The notes under the pieces were generated by a model. That model saw nothing but the letters and a program-made list of their open reading frames with translations, was not told where the DNA came from and did not search any database. 64,000 bases of DNA, from contig NZ_CXYV01000002.1 in NCBI RefSeq assembly GCF_001286805.1, forward strand, positions 310,001 through 374,000, in the 5' to 3' direction. Source of the stretch: Kallipyga gabonensis (GTDB lineage Bacteria > Bacillota > Clostridia > Tissierellales > Peptoniphilaceae). The position numbers were made by a program, and so were the translations under genes. The first letter of the stretch is position 1. Each line of letters starts with the position of its first letter. Positions 52,801 to 62,864 of this stretch are shown here, piece by piece.

Positions 52801-53136
52801 TTAAAGTCCTTTGCTCAGGACAAGGCCATCCTCCCTGTCCTCCACCCCATCCAAGAGGCTCTCCATAATCATCCGGTGGAGGCGGCCCTCCTTGGAATCA
52901 TCAAAAGGTGCCTTGGCGATGATGGTGATGACAATTCGGTCCTCTTCTTCTGAAAACTTGACCTGAATTTGGTCATTAAAAGGGAAAAGGTAGTTGACCG
53001 CTTCGCTTACGCAAACCCGAAGGTCGTCCACAGCTTCAATATCAAAACCCATCTTTCGGGCAATGGAGGCTGTCACCAAGCGAAGAGTCGTGACGTACTT
53101 AGGGTCAGAAGGGATGACCAGACTAACAGTCTCCAT
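52801..53136 (-). CDS. rsbW: RsbW-like anti-sigma factor lacking ATP-binding boxes
   Basis: A 111-residue protein that aligns with RsbW/SpoIIAB-type GHKL proteins: KYVTTLRLVTASIARKMGF near the start and DDLRVCVSEAV in the N-box region. The expected motifs are changed. EAxxN reads EAVNYL, the DxGxG box is replaced by IAKAPFDDS, and the GLGL lid region reads GRLHRM. ATP binding and kinase activity are therefore doubtful. It is also short (usual 140-160). The start overlaps rsbV by 14 bases. It probably still binds the sigma factor and RsbV, with partner switching by another means. Confidence 0.75.
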   Translation of the reverse strand: METVSLVIPSDPKYVTTLRLVTASIARKMGFDIEAVDDLRVCVSEAVNYLFPFNDQIQVKFSEEEDRIVITIIAKAPFDDSKEGRLHRMIMESLLDGVEDREDGLVLSKGL

Positions 53137-53452
53137 CTTGACCCCCCATCACAAATTCTTGATCCAACTCCGTAATATAAAAGAGCTTTTCAATGGAAGG
53201 TTTGGCGTTGAGAATAGCCACTTTATGGTCATCCATCCGTGCCCTTTTCAGAATGGAAATCAAGGCCCCAAGACCGGTGGAATCCAGATAATCCAAGGCT
53301 TCCAGGTCCACGAACACATCAGCAGGCCTATCCTCATAGGCTAGAGATAGCTCGCTTTTCAGGCGAGGGGAAGCATTGATATCCAAATCTCCCTTTAAGG
53401 CAACCCGGTGTTCATCCTGAGGGCCCTTATCGATATGAATGGAAAAAGCCAT
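53123..53452 (-). CDS. rsbV: RsbV-like anti-anti-sigma factor (STAS domain)
   Basis: A 109-residue STAS-domain protein. The phosphorylation-site loop is intact (LDYLDSTGLGALIS, Ser near residue 58). It should bind RsbW and release the sigma factor. The start at 53452 follows GAAAGGAG; the ORF upstream is ignored. The gene order rsbV-rsbW-sigma is the classical one. It begins 53 bases after gyrA, perhaps partly transcribed from that operon. Confidence 0.9.
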   Translation of the reverse strand: MAFSIHIDKGPQDEHRVALKGDLDINASPRLKSELSLAYEDRPADVFVDLEALDYLDSTGLGALISILKRARMDDHKVAILNAKPSIEKLFYITELDQEFVMGGQDGDC

Positions 53453-53505
53453 GGTAACTCCTTTCAATATTCCAGGCTGTCCCTGGTATGTTACCCATGG
53501 AAGAC

Positions 53506-56010
53506 TTAGTCCTCTTCCTCCATGGATTCAATGTATTTAGCGACAGCAGCAATCTCATCTTCCTCATTCCTGACCGTCTTGAGCTTAACTCCCTGAGTGG
53601 CCCGGGTCTGGGTCGTCACATCCGCCACGTTCAAGCGAATCAGATCGGAAGACTGACTCATCAGGAGCATCTCATCGTCCTTTTGAACCAAGATACCGCA
53701 AACGAGGTCTCCGGTTTTTTTAGTAATTTTATAGGTCTTCAGCCCTTTCCCACCCCGATTTTGCAGGGTGTAGTGGTCAATCAGGGTCTTCTTTCCATAC
53801 CCTCCGCGGGTTGCGGTCAGGAGGTAGTCATTCTCTCCCACAAGGTCCATATCGATCACTTCATCGCCGGAATTGAGGTTGATTCCCTTAACGCCCATAC
53901 CTGTCCGACCGATGGGACGAATGCTCTTGAGGCTGAACCTGATTGCCATCCCCTTCTTCGTCACCATCATCGCCTCATCATCTCCCTTACCGATTCGGAC
54001 GACTCTAAGTTCATCCCCTTCCGCCAGGGTGATGGCCCGGAGGCCGGACGACCGGACGCTGCGGAAGTTCTCCACATCGCATTTTTTTATCGTCCCCTTG
54101 GCAGTTACAAAGAGGAAGTGGGTATCTTCGCAAGGCTCATCGCTAATGGGGAAGAGGGATTCCACAAACTCCCCCGGCTCCAACTGGAGGAGGTTGACGA
54201 TAGCGGAACCCTGGGCGATTCGGGAACCTTCCGGCACTTCATAGGCATTTAAGGAATAGACCTTGCCCAAGTTGGTGAAGAAAAGGAGAACATCGTGGGT
54301 GGAAACCACGTAGAGATTTTTCACATAGTCCCCCTCCCTGGTTGTCATTCCGCGGATGCCCTTGCCCCCTCGGTTTTGAACTTTATACCGGTCCGCCGGC
54401 GTCCGCTTAATATAGCCCCGGTCGGTCATGGAAATGACCATATCCTCTTCCTTGATCAGGTCTTCAATATTGATTTCATCCGCTTCCGGAAGAATTTGGG
54501 TTCGCCTTTTATCTCCAAAACGCTCTTTAATATCTTTAAGTTCTTCTTCGATGACGGAATAAAGAACTCTTTCCGAACCCAGAATTTCCTTAAAGCGGGC
54601 AATTTGCTTGAGGAGGTCCTGGTATTCCTCATCCAGCTTTTCCCGCTCCAAGCCGGATAGACGCTTGAGCTGCATATCCAGGATGGCTTGAGATTGGACA
54701 TCATCCAAACCGAAACGTTTCAGGAAGATGGCCTTGATCTCCTGGTTATCGTAGGAGGACCGGATAATCTTGATAATTTCATCGATGTTATCGATGGCAA
54801 TCCGTAGCCCTTCGATGATATGGGCCCTTTTCTCCGCCTTATCCAAATCGAATTGGGTCCGCCGAGTGACCACATCCTTCTGGTGGAGGATGTAATAGTC
54901 GATGAGTTCCTTGAGGTTCAACACTCTGGGCTGGCCATCCACCAAAGCCAGGTTGATAATCCCGAAAGTGACCTCCATCTGGGTGTATTTGTAGAGGTTG
55001 TTGAGAACCACCTTGGGGATAGCATCCCGTTTGAGGTCGATGACAATCCTCATTCCTGTCCGGTTGGTATCATCCCGAATGTCGGAAATGCCCTCGATTC
55101 GTTTTTCCCGGACCAATTCGGCAATTTTTGCAATTAGCTTTGCTTTATTGACCTGGTAGGGAATTTCCGTTACTAAAATCCGGTTTTTATTCTTTATGGA
55201 TTCTATCTTGGCAACAGCCCGGAGGGTCAATTTACCCCGACCGGTGGAATAAGCCCGGCGAATGGCTTTTTTTCCCATGATGGATGCACCGGTGGGAAAG
55301 TCGGGACCAGGCAAATACTTCATGAGTTCCTTGAGCTCGATGTCAGGGTTATTCATGTAAGCAATGCAGGCGTCAATGGTCTCCCCCAGATTGTGGGGGG
55401 CCATGTTGGTAGCCATACCGACGGCAATTCCGGCTGATCCGTTGACCAGGAGGTTGGGGAAACGGGAGGGAAGGACTACCGGCTCCTCTTCTTCTTCGTC
55501 GAAGTTAGGCTGAAAATCCACCGTATTTTTATTGATGTCACGGAGCATTTCCTGTGCGAGTTTAGTCATCCTCACTTCGGTATACCGCATGGCAGCGGCC
55601 CCATCGCCATCAACCGACCCGTAGTTTCCCTGACCATCGGCCAAGGGGTAGCGGATGCTGAAATCCTGAGCCAGGCGAACCACAGCATCATAGATAGCCG
55701 AGTCGCCATGGGGATGGAAACGTCCCATCACATCTCCGACCAGACGGGCGGATTTCCGGTAGGGCTTATCCGGGGTCAGACCCAGAAGGTTCATTCCATA
55801 GAGGATCCGCCGGTGGACCGGTTTCAGTCCATCCCGGACATCCGGTAAAGCTCGACCGACAATGACCGACATGGAATAATCCAAATAAGAAGACTTCATC
55901 TCCTCTTCCAGGTCAGTCGGATAGATATTCTCGTCTGCTGCAAAGGCATCCTTAACCCTTTGGTCCGTTTCCAGACGTTTATTCATTTCTTGATTTTTAT
56001 CATCTGTCAT
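53506..56010 (-). CDS. gyrA: DNA gyrase subunit A
   Basis: An 834-residue gyrase A subunit that cuts and rejoins DNA for negative supercoiling. The catalytic tyrosine is Tyr143 ([10 protein letters not shown]). The quinolone-resistance region [12 protein letters not shown] has Ser104 and Asp108, that is, a susceptible-type sequence. A GyrA-box-like QNRGGKG occurs near 560 and again near 766 in the C-terminal beta-pinwheel. It follows gyrB by 11 bases. Confidence 0.98.
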   Translation of the reverse strand: MTDDKNQEMNKRLETDQRVKDAFAADENIYPTDLEEEMKSSYLDYSMSVIVGRALPDVRDGLKPVHRRILYGMNLLGLTPDKPYRKSARLVGDVMGRFHPHGDSAIYDAVVRLAQDFSIRYPLADGQGNYGSVDGDGAAAMRYTEVRMTKLAQEMLRDINKNTVDFQPNFDEEEEEPVVLPSRFPNLLVNGSAGIAVGMATNMAPHNLGETIDACIAYMNNPDIELKELMKYLPGPDFPTGASIMGKKAIRRAYSTGRGKLTLRAVAKIESIKNKNRILVTEIPYQVNKAKLIAKIAELVREKRIEGISDIRDDTNRTGMRIVIDLKRDAIPKVVLNNLYKYTQMEVTFGIINLALVDGQPRVLNLKELIDYYILHQKDVVTRRTQFDLDKAEKRAHIIEGLRIAIDNIDEIIKIIRSSYDNQEIKAIFLKRFGLDDVQSQAILDMQLKRLSGLEREKLDEEYQDLLKQIARFKEILGSERVLYSVIEEELKDIKERFGDKRRTQILPEADEINIEDLIKEEDMVISMTDRGYIKRTPADRYKVQNRGGKGIRGMTTREGDYVKNLYVVSTHDVLLFFTNLGKVYSLNAYEVPEGSRIAQGSAIVNLLQLEPGEFVESLFPISDEPCEDTHFLFVTAKGTIKKCDVENFRSVRSSGLRAITLAEGDELRVVRIGKGDDEAMMVTKKGMAIRFSLKSIRPIGRTGMGVKGINLNSGDEVIDMDLVGENDYLLTATRGGYGKKTLIDHYTLQNRGGKGLKTYKITKKTGDLVCGILVQKDDEMLLMSQSSDLIRLNVADVTTQTRATQGVKLKTVRNEEDEIAAVAKYIESMEEED

Positions 56011-56021
56011 CGTTCACCCAC

Positions 56022-57935
56022 CTAACCTATCGTATCGATGTTTTCTGCCAGCTTGGCATTTTCCATAATGAATTCCCGGCGGGGTTCCACCTTATTCCCC
56101 ATTAAGAGAGAGAAGGTATCGTCCACGGACGTGGATTCCTGATCCGCCTTGACCTGGAGAAGGACCCGGCTTTCGGGATTCATGGTGGTATCCCAAAGCT
56201 GGTCATCATTCATTTCACCGAGACCCTTATACCGGTTGATCTTGTAGTTGCCATCCCCGATATTATCCAAGACTTTTTCCAACTCTTTCTCATCATAAAC
56301 GTACCTTTCCTTCTTCCCTTGAGTGATTCGGAAAAGAGGAGGTTGGGCAACGAATACATGTCCCTCATCAATAAGGGGACGGAGATAGCGGTAGAAGAAA
56401 GTTAATAGTAAGGTCCTGATATGAGCCCCGTCCACGTCCGCATCGGTCATGATGATGATTTTTCCGTAACGAAGCTTGGAAATATCAAATTGATCCCCGA
56501 TGCCCGTCCCAAAGGCCGTAATCATGGACTGAATCTCCTGGTAGGAGAGGATGTGGTTTAAGGAAGCTTTTTCCACATTCAAAATTTTCCCCCGCAAAGG
56601 AAGGATGGCTTGAATGGTGTTGTCTCGACCGGTCTTGGCAGAACCGCCCGCCGAATCTCCCTCGACCAGGAAGATTTCATTTTCACTGATGTCAGTGGAC
56701 TGGCAATCGGCCAATTTCCCCGGAAGGGTGGTGTTGTCTAAGATGGACCGCTTTCGGGTCAGATCCCTGGCCTTTCGGGCGGCATTTCTGGCTTTTTGGG
56801 AGTCCAGAGCCTTTTTGATGATGGCCCGGGCCGGAGTAGGATTTTCCTCCAGGAAGGCGGAAAGTTGACTGGTCAAAAAGGCATCGACAGCCCCCCGGAC
56901 TTCCGAATTACCCAACTTGGACTTGGTCTGTCCCTCGAACTGGGGGTTGGATAGCTTAACACAACAAACGGCCGTCAATCCCTCGCGAGCATCGTCACCG
57001 GAGAGGTTATCATCTTTTTCTTTAATCAGACCCTTTTCCCGACCGTAATCATTCAAGGTTTTTGTCAGGGCAGACCGGAAACCGGTCAGGTGGGTTCCCC
57101 CCTCGGGAGTCAGGATATTATTGGCAAAAGGAAGAACATTTTCTGAATAGCCGTCCGTGTATTGAAGGGCAATATCAACAAAAATGTCATCCTGGTCACC
57201 GGTGAAGTGGAGAATTTCCTTGTGAAGTGGGTCTTTATTCCGGTTGAGGAAGGAAACAAATTCAGCAATCCCTCCCTTGTAGCGGAAGGTCTCGTCCGTA
57301 TCATCCCGGTCATCAATCAGGTGGAAAGTCACATCGGCATTAAGAAAGGCCATCTCCCTGAACCGTTTTTCCAGCGTTTCCCGATGGAAATCCAAACTTT
57401 CAAAGATGGATCCGTCCGGATAAAAAGTGATTTTTGTTCCGGTCTTCTTGGACTTGCCCACCGTCTCCAACTTAGTGACGGCTTTTCCATATTCATAGGC
57501 TTGGTGGTATTCCTTCCCATCCCGGTAGACCCAGGCATCCAGTCGCTTGGAAAGGGCATTAACTACAGAAACGCCCACGCCATGAAGACCTCCCGAAAAC
57601 TTATAGGCTGAAGAATCAAATTTTCCTCCGGCATGGAGAACGGTCATGACGGTTTCCAGGGTCGATTTCTTGGTTTGGTGGTGGATTTCCACAGGAATAC
57701 CGGATCCATTATCGGTAACGGTACAAGCTCCGTCTTTTTCTAAACGGATCGTGATATGATCGCAGCGTCCCGCCAAGGCTTCATCAACCGAGTTGTCTAC
57801 TACCTCATAAACCAGGTGGTGGAGACCTCTTTCATCCGTCGACCCGATATACATTCCCGGCCGAACACGGACCGCCTCCAAACCTTCCAGAACCCGGATA
57901 TTGGATTCACCATACTCGTTTTTCTTATTTACCAT
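56022..57935 (-). CDS. gyrB: DNA gyrase subunit B
   Basis: A 637-residue ATPase subunit of gyrase. The GHKL domain has EVVDNSVDEALAG and GGLHGVGVSVVNAL, and the TOPRIM domain has EGDSAGGSA and MTDADVDGAHI with the metal-binding acids. C-terminal MEN..LAENIDTIG is truncated like other Gram-positive GyrB. It forms an operon with gyrA. Confidence 0.98.
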   Translation of the reverse strand: MVNKKNEYGESNIRVLEGLEAVRVRPGMYIGSTDERGLHHLVYEVVDNSVDEALAGRCDHITIRLEKDGACTVTDNGSGIPVEIHHQTKKSTLETVMTVLHAGGKFDSSAYKFSGGLHGVGVSVVNALSKRLDAWVYRDGKEYHQAYEYGKAVTKLETVGKSKKTGTKITFYPDGSIFESLDFHRETLEKRFREMAFLNADVTFHLIDDRDDTDETFRYKGGIAEFVSFLNRNKDPLHKEILHFTGDQDDIFVDIALQYTDGYSENVLPFANNILTPEGGTHLTGFRSALTKTLNDYGREKGLIKEKDDNLSGDDAREGLTAVCCVKLSNPQFEGQTKSKLGNSEVRGAVDAFLTSQLSAFLEENPTPARAIIKKALDSQKARNAARKARDLTRKRSILDNTTLPGKLADCQSTDISENEIFLVEGDSAGGSAKTGRDNTIQAILPLRGKILNVEKASLNHILSYQEIQSMITAFGTGIGDQFDISKLRYGKIIIMTDADVDGAHIRTLLLTFFYRYLRPLIDEGHVFVAQPPLFRITQGKKERYVYDEKELEKVLDNIGDGNYKINRYKGLGEMNDDQLWDTTMNPESRVLLQVKADQESTSVDDTFSLLMGNKVEPRREFIMENAKLAENIDTIG

Positions 57936-57998
57936 ACTTCCTCATTTCCTCACTAGAATCCCTATTGGGTAAAAATCCACCAACACTGATTATAACGC

Positions 57999-59117
57999 TT
58001 ATTTATTATTCGCATGGACCCGGCCTTTTTCTACCTGAAAAGCCATCCCCTCTCGTCCACCTTCTACCAAATGGTTAGAAGTCAGAATAGTTTGATAGGG
58101 TCCGATAGTCTCCAGGAGAAAGGCCGACCGCTTCCCGTCCAATTCCGAAAAAACATCGTCCAGAAGAAGGAGGGGGTGGAGGTCCTTATATTTTTCAATA
58201 ATCTTTAATTCACTCAACTTGAGGGTAAGGGTAATCGTCCGAGCCTGTCCCTGGGAGGCAAAGCTCCGGGAATATAAGCCGTTAAGCGTAAGAACCAAGT
58301 CATCCTTATGAGGGCCCAAACTGGTGTGGCCCAAAGACCGGTCCTCTTCCCTTCGCTCAAAAAGAAGGTCTTTCATCTTATTTCGGATTTCCTCAGGGCC
58401 GGTTGGCACTTTGTTCGGATCCTCCCCATCTAAAAGTTCAGACTGGTAGGTTAGCTCCAAATTTTCCCGCCGGCTGGATAAGGCCGCTTGAAAATCCGGT
58501 GCCAGAGTCCTGATTTCTTCCACCATTTTCTTCCGCTTCCAGAGGATTTGACTTCCGGCCTGGGCAAGCTGGTCATCATAAGTGGAAAGCTGTCGGTCAA
58601 ACCAGGAATCCCCGTGACTTTTCAAAAGAGAATTTCGCTGGGATAAAACTTTATCATAAGTTCGGACTAAGACCCCATATGTTGGATCAACCGCCCGCAA
58701 GAGGTCATCCAGGAAGGCTCTTCTTTCTCCCGGACTTCCTTTAACGATAATCAGGTTTTCCGGAGCAAAAAGAACCACTTCAAACTGTGCGGCCAACTCT
58801 TTGGTATTTTCCATTTCCACTTCATTGACCCGGATCCGCTTCCTCTCCACCCGGGAAATTTTAACTTCGACCCTTTTATCCCTTCCTTTTCTTTCCACAT
58901 CCGAAAGAACATAGGCAGACCGCTCTCCAAAACGAACCAAATCCCGATCAGGTGCATTTCGAAAAGATCGGCCTCGGGCTGTTAAAAAGATGGACTCCAA
59001 AATATTCGTCTTTCCCTGAGCATTGGCCCCATAAAAGAGATTCCAATGGGGGTGGAGATGAATATCCTGGAAGGCGATGTTTCGATAATTAATCAGTCGG
59101 ATATTTTTAAGAATCAT
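57999..59117 (-). CDS. recF: RecF recombination protein
   Basis: A 372-residue SMC-like ATPase for gap repair and RecA loading. It has Walker A GANAQGKTN (near 30-38), a signature-like QGQARTITLTLKL and Walker B LLLLDDVFSELD. The start at 59117 (MILKNIRLINYRN) is the family start; a longer upstream frame is rejected. It starts 4 bases after yaaA. Confidence 0.95.
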   Translation of the reverse strand: MILKNIRLINYRNIAFQDIHLHPHWNLFYGANAQGKTNILESIFLTARGRSFRNAPDRDLVRFGERSAYVLSDVERKGRDKRVEVKISRVERKRIRVNEVEMENTKELAAQFEVVLFAPENLIIVKGSPGERRAFLDDLLRAVDPTYGVLVRTYDKVLSQRNSLLKSHGDSWFDRQLSTYDDQLAQAGSQILWKRKKMVEEIRTLAPDFQAALSSRRENLELTYQSELLDGEDPNKVPTGPEEIRNKMKDLLFERREEDRSLGHTSLGPHKDDLVLTLNGLYSRSFASQGQARTITLTLKLSELKIIEKYKDLHPLLLLDDVFSELDGKRSAFLLETIGPYQTILTSNHLVEGGREGMAFQVEKGRVHANNK

Positions 59118-59121
59118 CGTC

Positions 59122-59355
59122 CTAATTCTCACCCTTATCTGCAGGAGACTTTCTGACAAGAAGGCTCTGGTTGTCAAAATCAATTCGGTCTCCAACATGA
59201 ATTTTTTTTCCACGCTGAATACAGGTTTCCCCATTCACCAAAACCAATCCCTCTTGAATAACCATTTTCGCTTCCGCTCCCGACATGACCCAATTGGCCA
59301 ATTTCAAAACCTGGTCCAAACGGATAGGGGCCTGGTGGATCCAAAGATCTTCCAT
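59122..59355 (-). CDS. yaaA: S4-domain RNA-binding protein YaaA
   Basis: A 77-residue S4-domain protein, found between dnaN and recF in many Firmicutes. IRLDQVLKLANWVMSGAEAK and VLVNGE show the S4 fold. Probably binds RNA or ribosome; the precise role is not settled. Confidence 0.95.
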   Translation of the reverse strand: MEDLWIHQAPIRLDQVLKLANWVMSGAEAKMVIQEGLVLVNGETCIQRGKKIHVGDRIDFDNQSLLVRKSPADKGEN

Positions 59356-59364
59356 AAAATCCCC

Positions 59365-60474
59365 TTACTCTGAAGCAATCCGGACCGGAAGGACAAGGTA
59401 AAGGTAAGAATCCTCATCCTGGGCAGGATGGATGACCATGGGATTGAGGGGACCATTCAAATAGAGGCTGACCTCCTCACAGTTTAAGGCTTTGATTCCG
59501 TCCAGAAGGTATTTGGCATTAAAGGCGATGGTGATTTCTCCTCCTTCAAGTTGGCAGGCCACTTTTTCGTGCACGGATCCAATTTCCGAATTGGACTGGA
59601 TATTGAGATTTCCCTCTTCAAAAAGAAGCTTTATGAGGTTGGCCCGCTCTTCCTTGGCTAGTATGGTTGCCCTCTCCAAAGCCCCCTGGAAGGCATGACG
59701 AGAAAGGATAACCTTGGATTTGAATTCCCTGGAAATAATTTCCTCATACTGGATGTAGTTTTTATCAATGAGACGGGAGTACATTTTAATGGAACCCGAT
59801 GAAAAATAAATGTATCCTGTGGACAGGGCCATGGTTGTTGTTCCTCCCTCCCGGATGATCCGGGCGAGTTCATTAAAGGCTCTTTTAGGAACGATAGCTG
59901 ATTTTTCAAAGGCTTCTGCCTCCGGAGGAAGGAGAATTTCCCGAACGGCCATCCGGTAGCCATCTAATGTAACCAGACGGATACGGTCATTTTTTCGTTC
60001 AAAGAAGATTCCTGTCAGGGCAATTTTGGACTCATCGAGAGAGGTGGCAAATTCTGTTTCTCGAACAGCCTGAATAAGAGCATCGTTATCGACAATGGTC
60101 TTACTCTCTTCTTCCACATCCGGCAAGGCCGGGAATTCACTGGCATTGGGAACCTGAATCTCGAAGTGGACCTGACCGCAGTCGATGGTGACTATTCCTC
60201 CTTTTTCTTCGACAATGGCCGGATCATTAGGGAGCTTGCGGAAGATGTTTCCAATCATATTGGCCGGAATGACCACTGTTCCTTCTTCCATAACCTGGCA
60301 GGAAATTCTCGTTTCAATGGAAAGTTCCAAATCCGTTGCCGTTAAAATAACTCCGGACCCCTTAGCTTGGAAACGGATGCATTCCAATATATGCATGGTG
60401 GTCCGATTGGAGATCGCACGTTGGCAGGTTCCGATTTCCTGGACCATATCTTGAGGCATAACTTGAATTTTCAT
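59365..60474 (-). CDS. dnaN: DNA polymerase III beta sliding clamp
   Basis: A 369-residue clamp. The start at 60474 (MKIQVMPQDM) follows AAAGGAGAAACC; a start 15 bases upstream is rejected. Three similar domains of about 120 residues, ending in YLYLVLPVRIASE, are normal; the C-terminal part forms the protein-binding pocket. It follows dnaA after a 244-bp region with origin features. Confidence 0.97.
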   Translation of the reverse strand: MKIQVMPQDMVQEIGTCQRAISNRTTMHILECIRFQAKGSGVILTATDLELSIETRISCQVMEEGTVVIPANMIGNIFRKLPNDPAIVEEKGGIVTIDCGQVHFEIQVPNASEFPALPDVEEESKTIVDNDALIQAVRETEFATSLDESKIALTGIFFERKNDRIRLVTLDGYRMAVREILLPPEAEAFEKSAIVPKRAFNELARIIREGGTTTMALSTGYIYFSSGSIKMYSRLIDKNYIQYEEIISREFKSKVILSRHAFQGALERATILAKEERANLIKLLFEEGNLNIQSNSEIGSVHEKVACQLEGGEITIAFNAKYLLDGIKALNCEEVSLYLNGPLNPMVIHPAQDEDSYLYLVLPVRIASE

Positions 60475-60718
60475 GGTTTCTCCTTTCAAATCCTCGGCGT
60501 AATCAGTACAAACTCGATACGGTGAGGGGTGGCTCGCTTAGTTATTCTAGTAATAAGTTAGTAGTAATAGCAGTAGGGCCTGTGGATAGAGGGGATAAGG
60601 GAAGAAAAGTCTTCAATTTCCCGGATTTTCCCTTGGGATGAAAATGTGTATATCTCTTCCTTCTTTTCCCAAAGAATCCTAAAGTGTCCACAGGAAGTGC
60701 TAAAACTTTCATAAGGTC
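60475..60718. other. dnaA-dnaN intergenic region with DnaA box and DnaA-trio array (origin unwinding site)
   Basis: TGTGGATAG at 60581-60589 is a DnaA box. Beside it lie GGCC (60577-60580) and six in-phase trinucleotides TAG TAG TAA TAG CAG TAG (60559-60576), which match the DnaA-trio element of the basal unwinding system. Further box-like sequences are TGTGTATA near 60645 and TGTCCACA near 60685. Promoter for dnaN not identified. Confidence 0.7.
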
Positions 60719-62176
60719 CTAGCGGTGTTTCAATTGATCCTCTAAATTTTCTACGTCCTCCCGAATTTCCGGATCCTTTTTCACCAGGTCGGCAATCTTA
60801 TCAACGGCATGCATGACCGTGGTGTGGTCCCTAAGAAAGGAGCGACCGATCGCCACCAGGGAAAGGTTGGTCAAGGTTCGACCGAGATACATTGCTACCT
60901 GACGGGGTTGGGCGATTGTTTGAATCCGGGATTTGGAAGTCAGATCATTGGCTTCTAAATTGTAATATTCAGTCACAGCTTTGATAATATCTTCCAAGGT
61001 GATTTCAATATCCCTTTCCCGTTCTAACTTAAGGGCTTCCCGGGCAGTAGCCATGTTATTATCGCGGTCATTTTCATCAATAGTCTTGTTACGGAAATGA
61101 AAGTAGGCAATTACCCGGAGGAGGGCCCCTTCCAGTTCTCGAATATTCGCAGTCACATTTTGGGCAATGAATTCAACCACGTATTGGGGGAGGTGGATGG
61201 ACTCCCCTTTCATTTTATTATTTAAAATGGCCACCCGTGTCTCAAAATCGGGCTGTTGGATGTCAGCAGTCATGCCTCCCTCGAAACGGGTGACCAAACG
61301 CTCCTCCAGATTTTTCAACTGTTTTGGGGGCTTATCCGCTGAAAGAACAATTTGCTTGTTGGCTTCCTTGAGGTCATTGAAAGTATGAAAGACTTCTTCC
61401 ATAGTGGCTTTTTTCCCGGCAATGAACTGGATATCATCGATGAGAAGGACGTCAATGGACCGATATTTCCGCCGAAAATTTTCTTTTTCGGCATTGGTTC
61501 CATTTTCGATAACAGCGATCATTTCATTCATGAAATTTTCACTGGTGATATAGAGAACCTTCTTATTGGGATCCTGCCGAAGGATTTCATGGGCGATTGC
61601 CTGCATGAGGTGGGTTTTTCCCAAACCGGATAGGCCGTAAATGAATAGGGGATTATAAGTGGTTCCGGGATTGGCAATGACCGCCTTAGCGGTCGCATAG
61701 GCAAAATCGTTGGAATTTCCCCGGACAAAGGCCTCCATGGTATATTTGGGATTGAGGGAGGAGTAGCCGTTATTCTCCTTTTTTTCTTTCTTTTTTGGTA
61801 GAACTCTTTCTTGTCGGTGAGGAGAAAGCTCTTGTCGGAAGTCTTCATCGAGATCGTCATCTTTTTTTGGGAAGATGAAGTTCTCCTCATCGGAAGGAGG
61901 AAGGGTCCTCCACTGGTCATAATCATTAGAAGAAGGGTCGATCAGTTGGATGGAGATGGGCCGCTCACAAATATAAGATAAACAATGCTCAATAGAGGAT
62001 TGGTAGTTTTTCTTTACCATAGTCCCAATAAAAGAGCTTGCCGTATCCAAAAGGAGGACATCATCTTTGAGTTGGATAGGCCGAAGGGGTTTAATCCAAT
62101 TTTTAAGTTGTATGGTGTTGAGCTGGAGGTCAAGCATGTTGATCACTTCATCCCAGATCATAGCTAAGTCGGTCAT
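60719..62176 (-). CDS. dnaA: Chromosomal replication initiator DnaA
   Basis: A 485-residue AAA protein. It has an N-terminal domain I, an acidic/Lys-rich linker II, Walker A GLSGLGKTH, Walker B LLIDDIQF, and domain IV with the DnaA signature RDHTTVMHAVDKI near the C-terminus. The start at 62176 (MTDLAMIWDEV) is chosen because it is the family start and AAAGGAT precedes it. It initiates replication at the adjacent boxes and probably represses itself. Confidence 0.97.
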   Translation of the reverse strand: MTDLAMIWDEVINMLDLQLNTIQLKNWIKPLRPIQLKDDVLLLDTASSFIGTMVKKNYQSSIEHCLSYICERPISIQLIDPSSNDYDQWRTLPPSDEENFIFPKKDDDLDEDFRQELSPHRQERVLPKKKEKKENNGYSSLNPKYTMEAFVRGNSNDFAYATAKAVIANPGTTYNPLFIYGLSGLGKTHLMQAIAHEILRQDPNKKVLYITSENFMNEMIAVIENGTNAEKENFRRKYRSIDVLLIDDIQFIAGKKATMEEVFHTFNDLKEANKQIVLSADKPPKQLKNLEERLVTRFEGGMTADIQQPDFETRVAILNNKMKGESIHLPQYVVEFIAQNVTANIRELEGALLRVIAYFHFRNKTIDENDRDNNMATAREALKLERERDIEITLEDIIKAVTEYYNLEANDLTSKSRIQTIAQPRQVAMYLGRTLTNLSLVAIGRSFLRDHTTVMHAVDKIADLVKKDPEIREDVENLEDQLKHR

Positions 62177-62560
62177 GGCGATCCTTTGTTTCTGTCCACT
62201 TACTTCGTTTCTGTCTTTTTTATTTTCGTAAATTTGGGTCAATTTTGGACTTTTCCACGCTGAAAAGGGCATAAAAAAGCAATTCACATTCTTTTTCCAC
62301 TTTTCCACATTTATTCATTCCCACTGTCCACAATCCTCTTTTCCACTGAATAAAGTCGACAATTACAGTCTTTCTCCTTGGTTATTAAGAAGATTATCCC
62401 ATATTAATGTGGACAAGGAAAATAATTATCCACATTCTGTGGACAATATGTGAATAAAGTCGGTGGATTTTCATAACCCATACCTCCATATTTTACCATA
62501 AATCCCTAATTTACGCGATCATTTGTGGATAAAAGGTCGGTGGATAAGTCCAATTTCTCC
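62177..62560. other. oriC region between dnaA and rpmH (DnaA box cluster)
   Basis: Clustered DnaA boxes: TGTGGACAA (62408-62416), TTATCCACA (62426-62434, consensus), TGTGGACAA (62438-62446), TGTGAATAA (62449-62457), TGTGGATAA (62524-62532, consensus) and GGTGGATAA (62539-62547), with weaker TTTCCACA sites near 62301. The surrounding sequence is AT-rich. No gene. Confidence 0.9.
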
Positions 62561-62589
62561 TTGACAGTCTTTTCTCTCCTCCATATAAT
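62561..62589 (+). promoter_or_regulatory. Consensus promoter of rpmH-rnpA
   Basis: TTGACA (62561-62566) and TATAAT (62584-62589), spacer 17, both perfect. A DnaA-box-like GGTGGATAA ends 13 bases upstream. Confidence 0.9.
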
Positions 62590-62694
62590 ATTTAAGATGC
62601 TCTCTATGATGCCTGTTTCTACTCTAATTCACACCAGGGCTGACTGTTGAGGGCTAATTCATACTATTTTCAAGACACGAGAAGGGAGAAAGAT

Positions 62695-62829
62695 ATGAAA
62701 CGTACTTACCAGCCAAACAAAATGAAGAGAAAAAAAGACCACGGATTCCGCAAGAGAATGGCTTCTAAAGCCGGACGTCGCGTATTGAGGAGCAGAAGAC
62801 GCAGAGGTCGGGCACGCCTATCCGCCTAA
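62695..62829 (+). CDS. rpmH: Ribosomal protein bL34
   Basis: A 44-residue very basic protein, [14 protein letters not shown] at the start and [11 protein letters not shown] at the end, the usual bL34. The start at 62695 follows AAGGGAGAAAG. It heads the rpmH-rnpA-yidD-yidC operon. Confidence 0.98.
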   Translation: MKRTYQPNKMKRKKDHGFRKRMASKAGRRVLRSRRRRGRARLSA

Positions 62830-62864
62830 GTTCCTCTCACTATTGAAAGGATGGAGGCGGTTTG

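Noticed and set aside
53453-53505. SigB-type promoter before rsbV
   Set aside because: A GGGTAA word is present, but no GTTT-like -35 lies 12-14 bases upstream.
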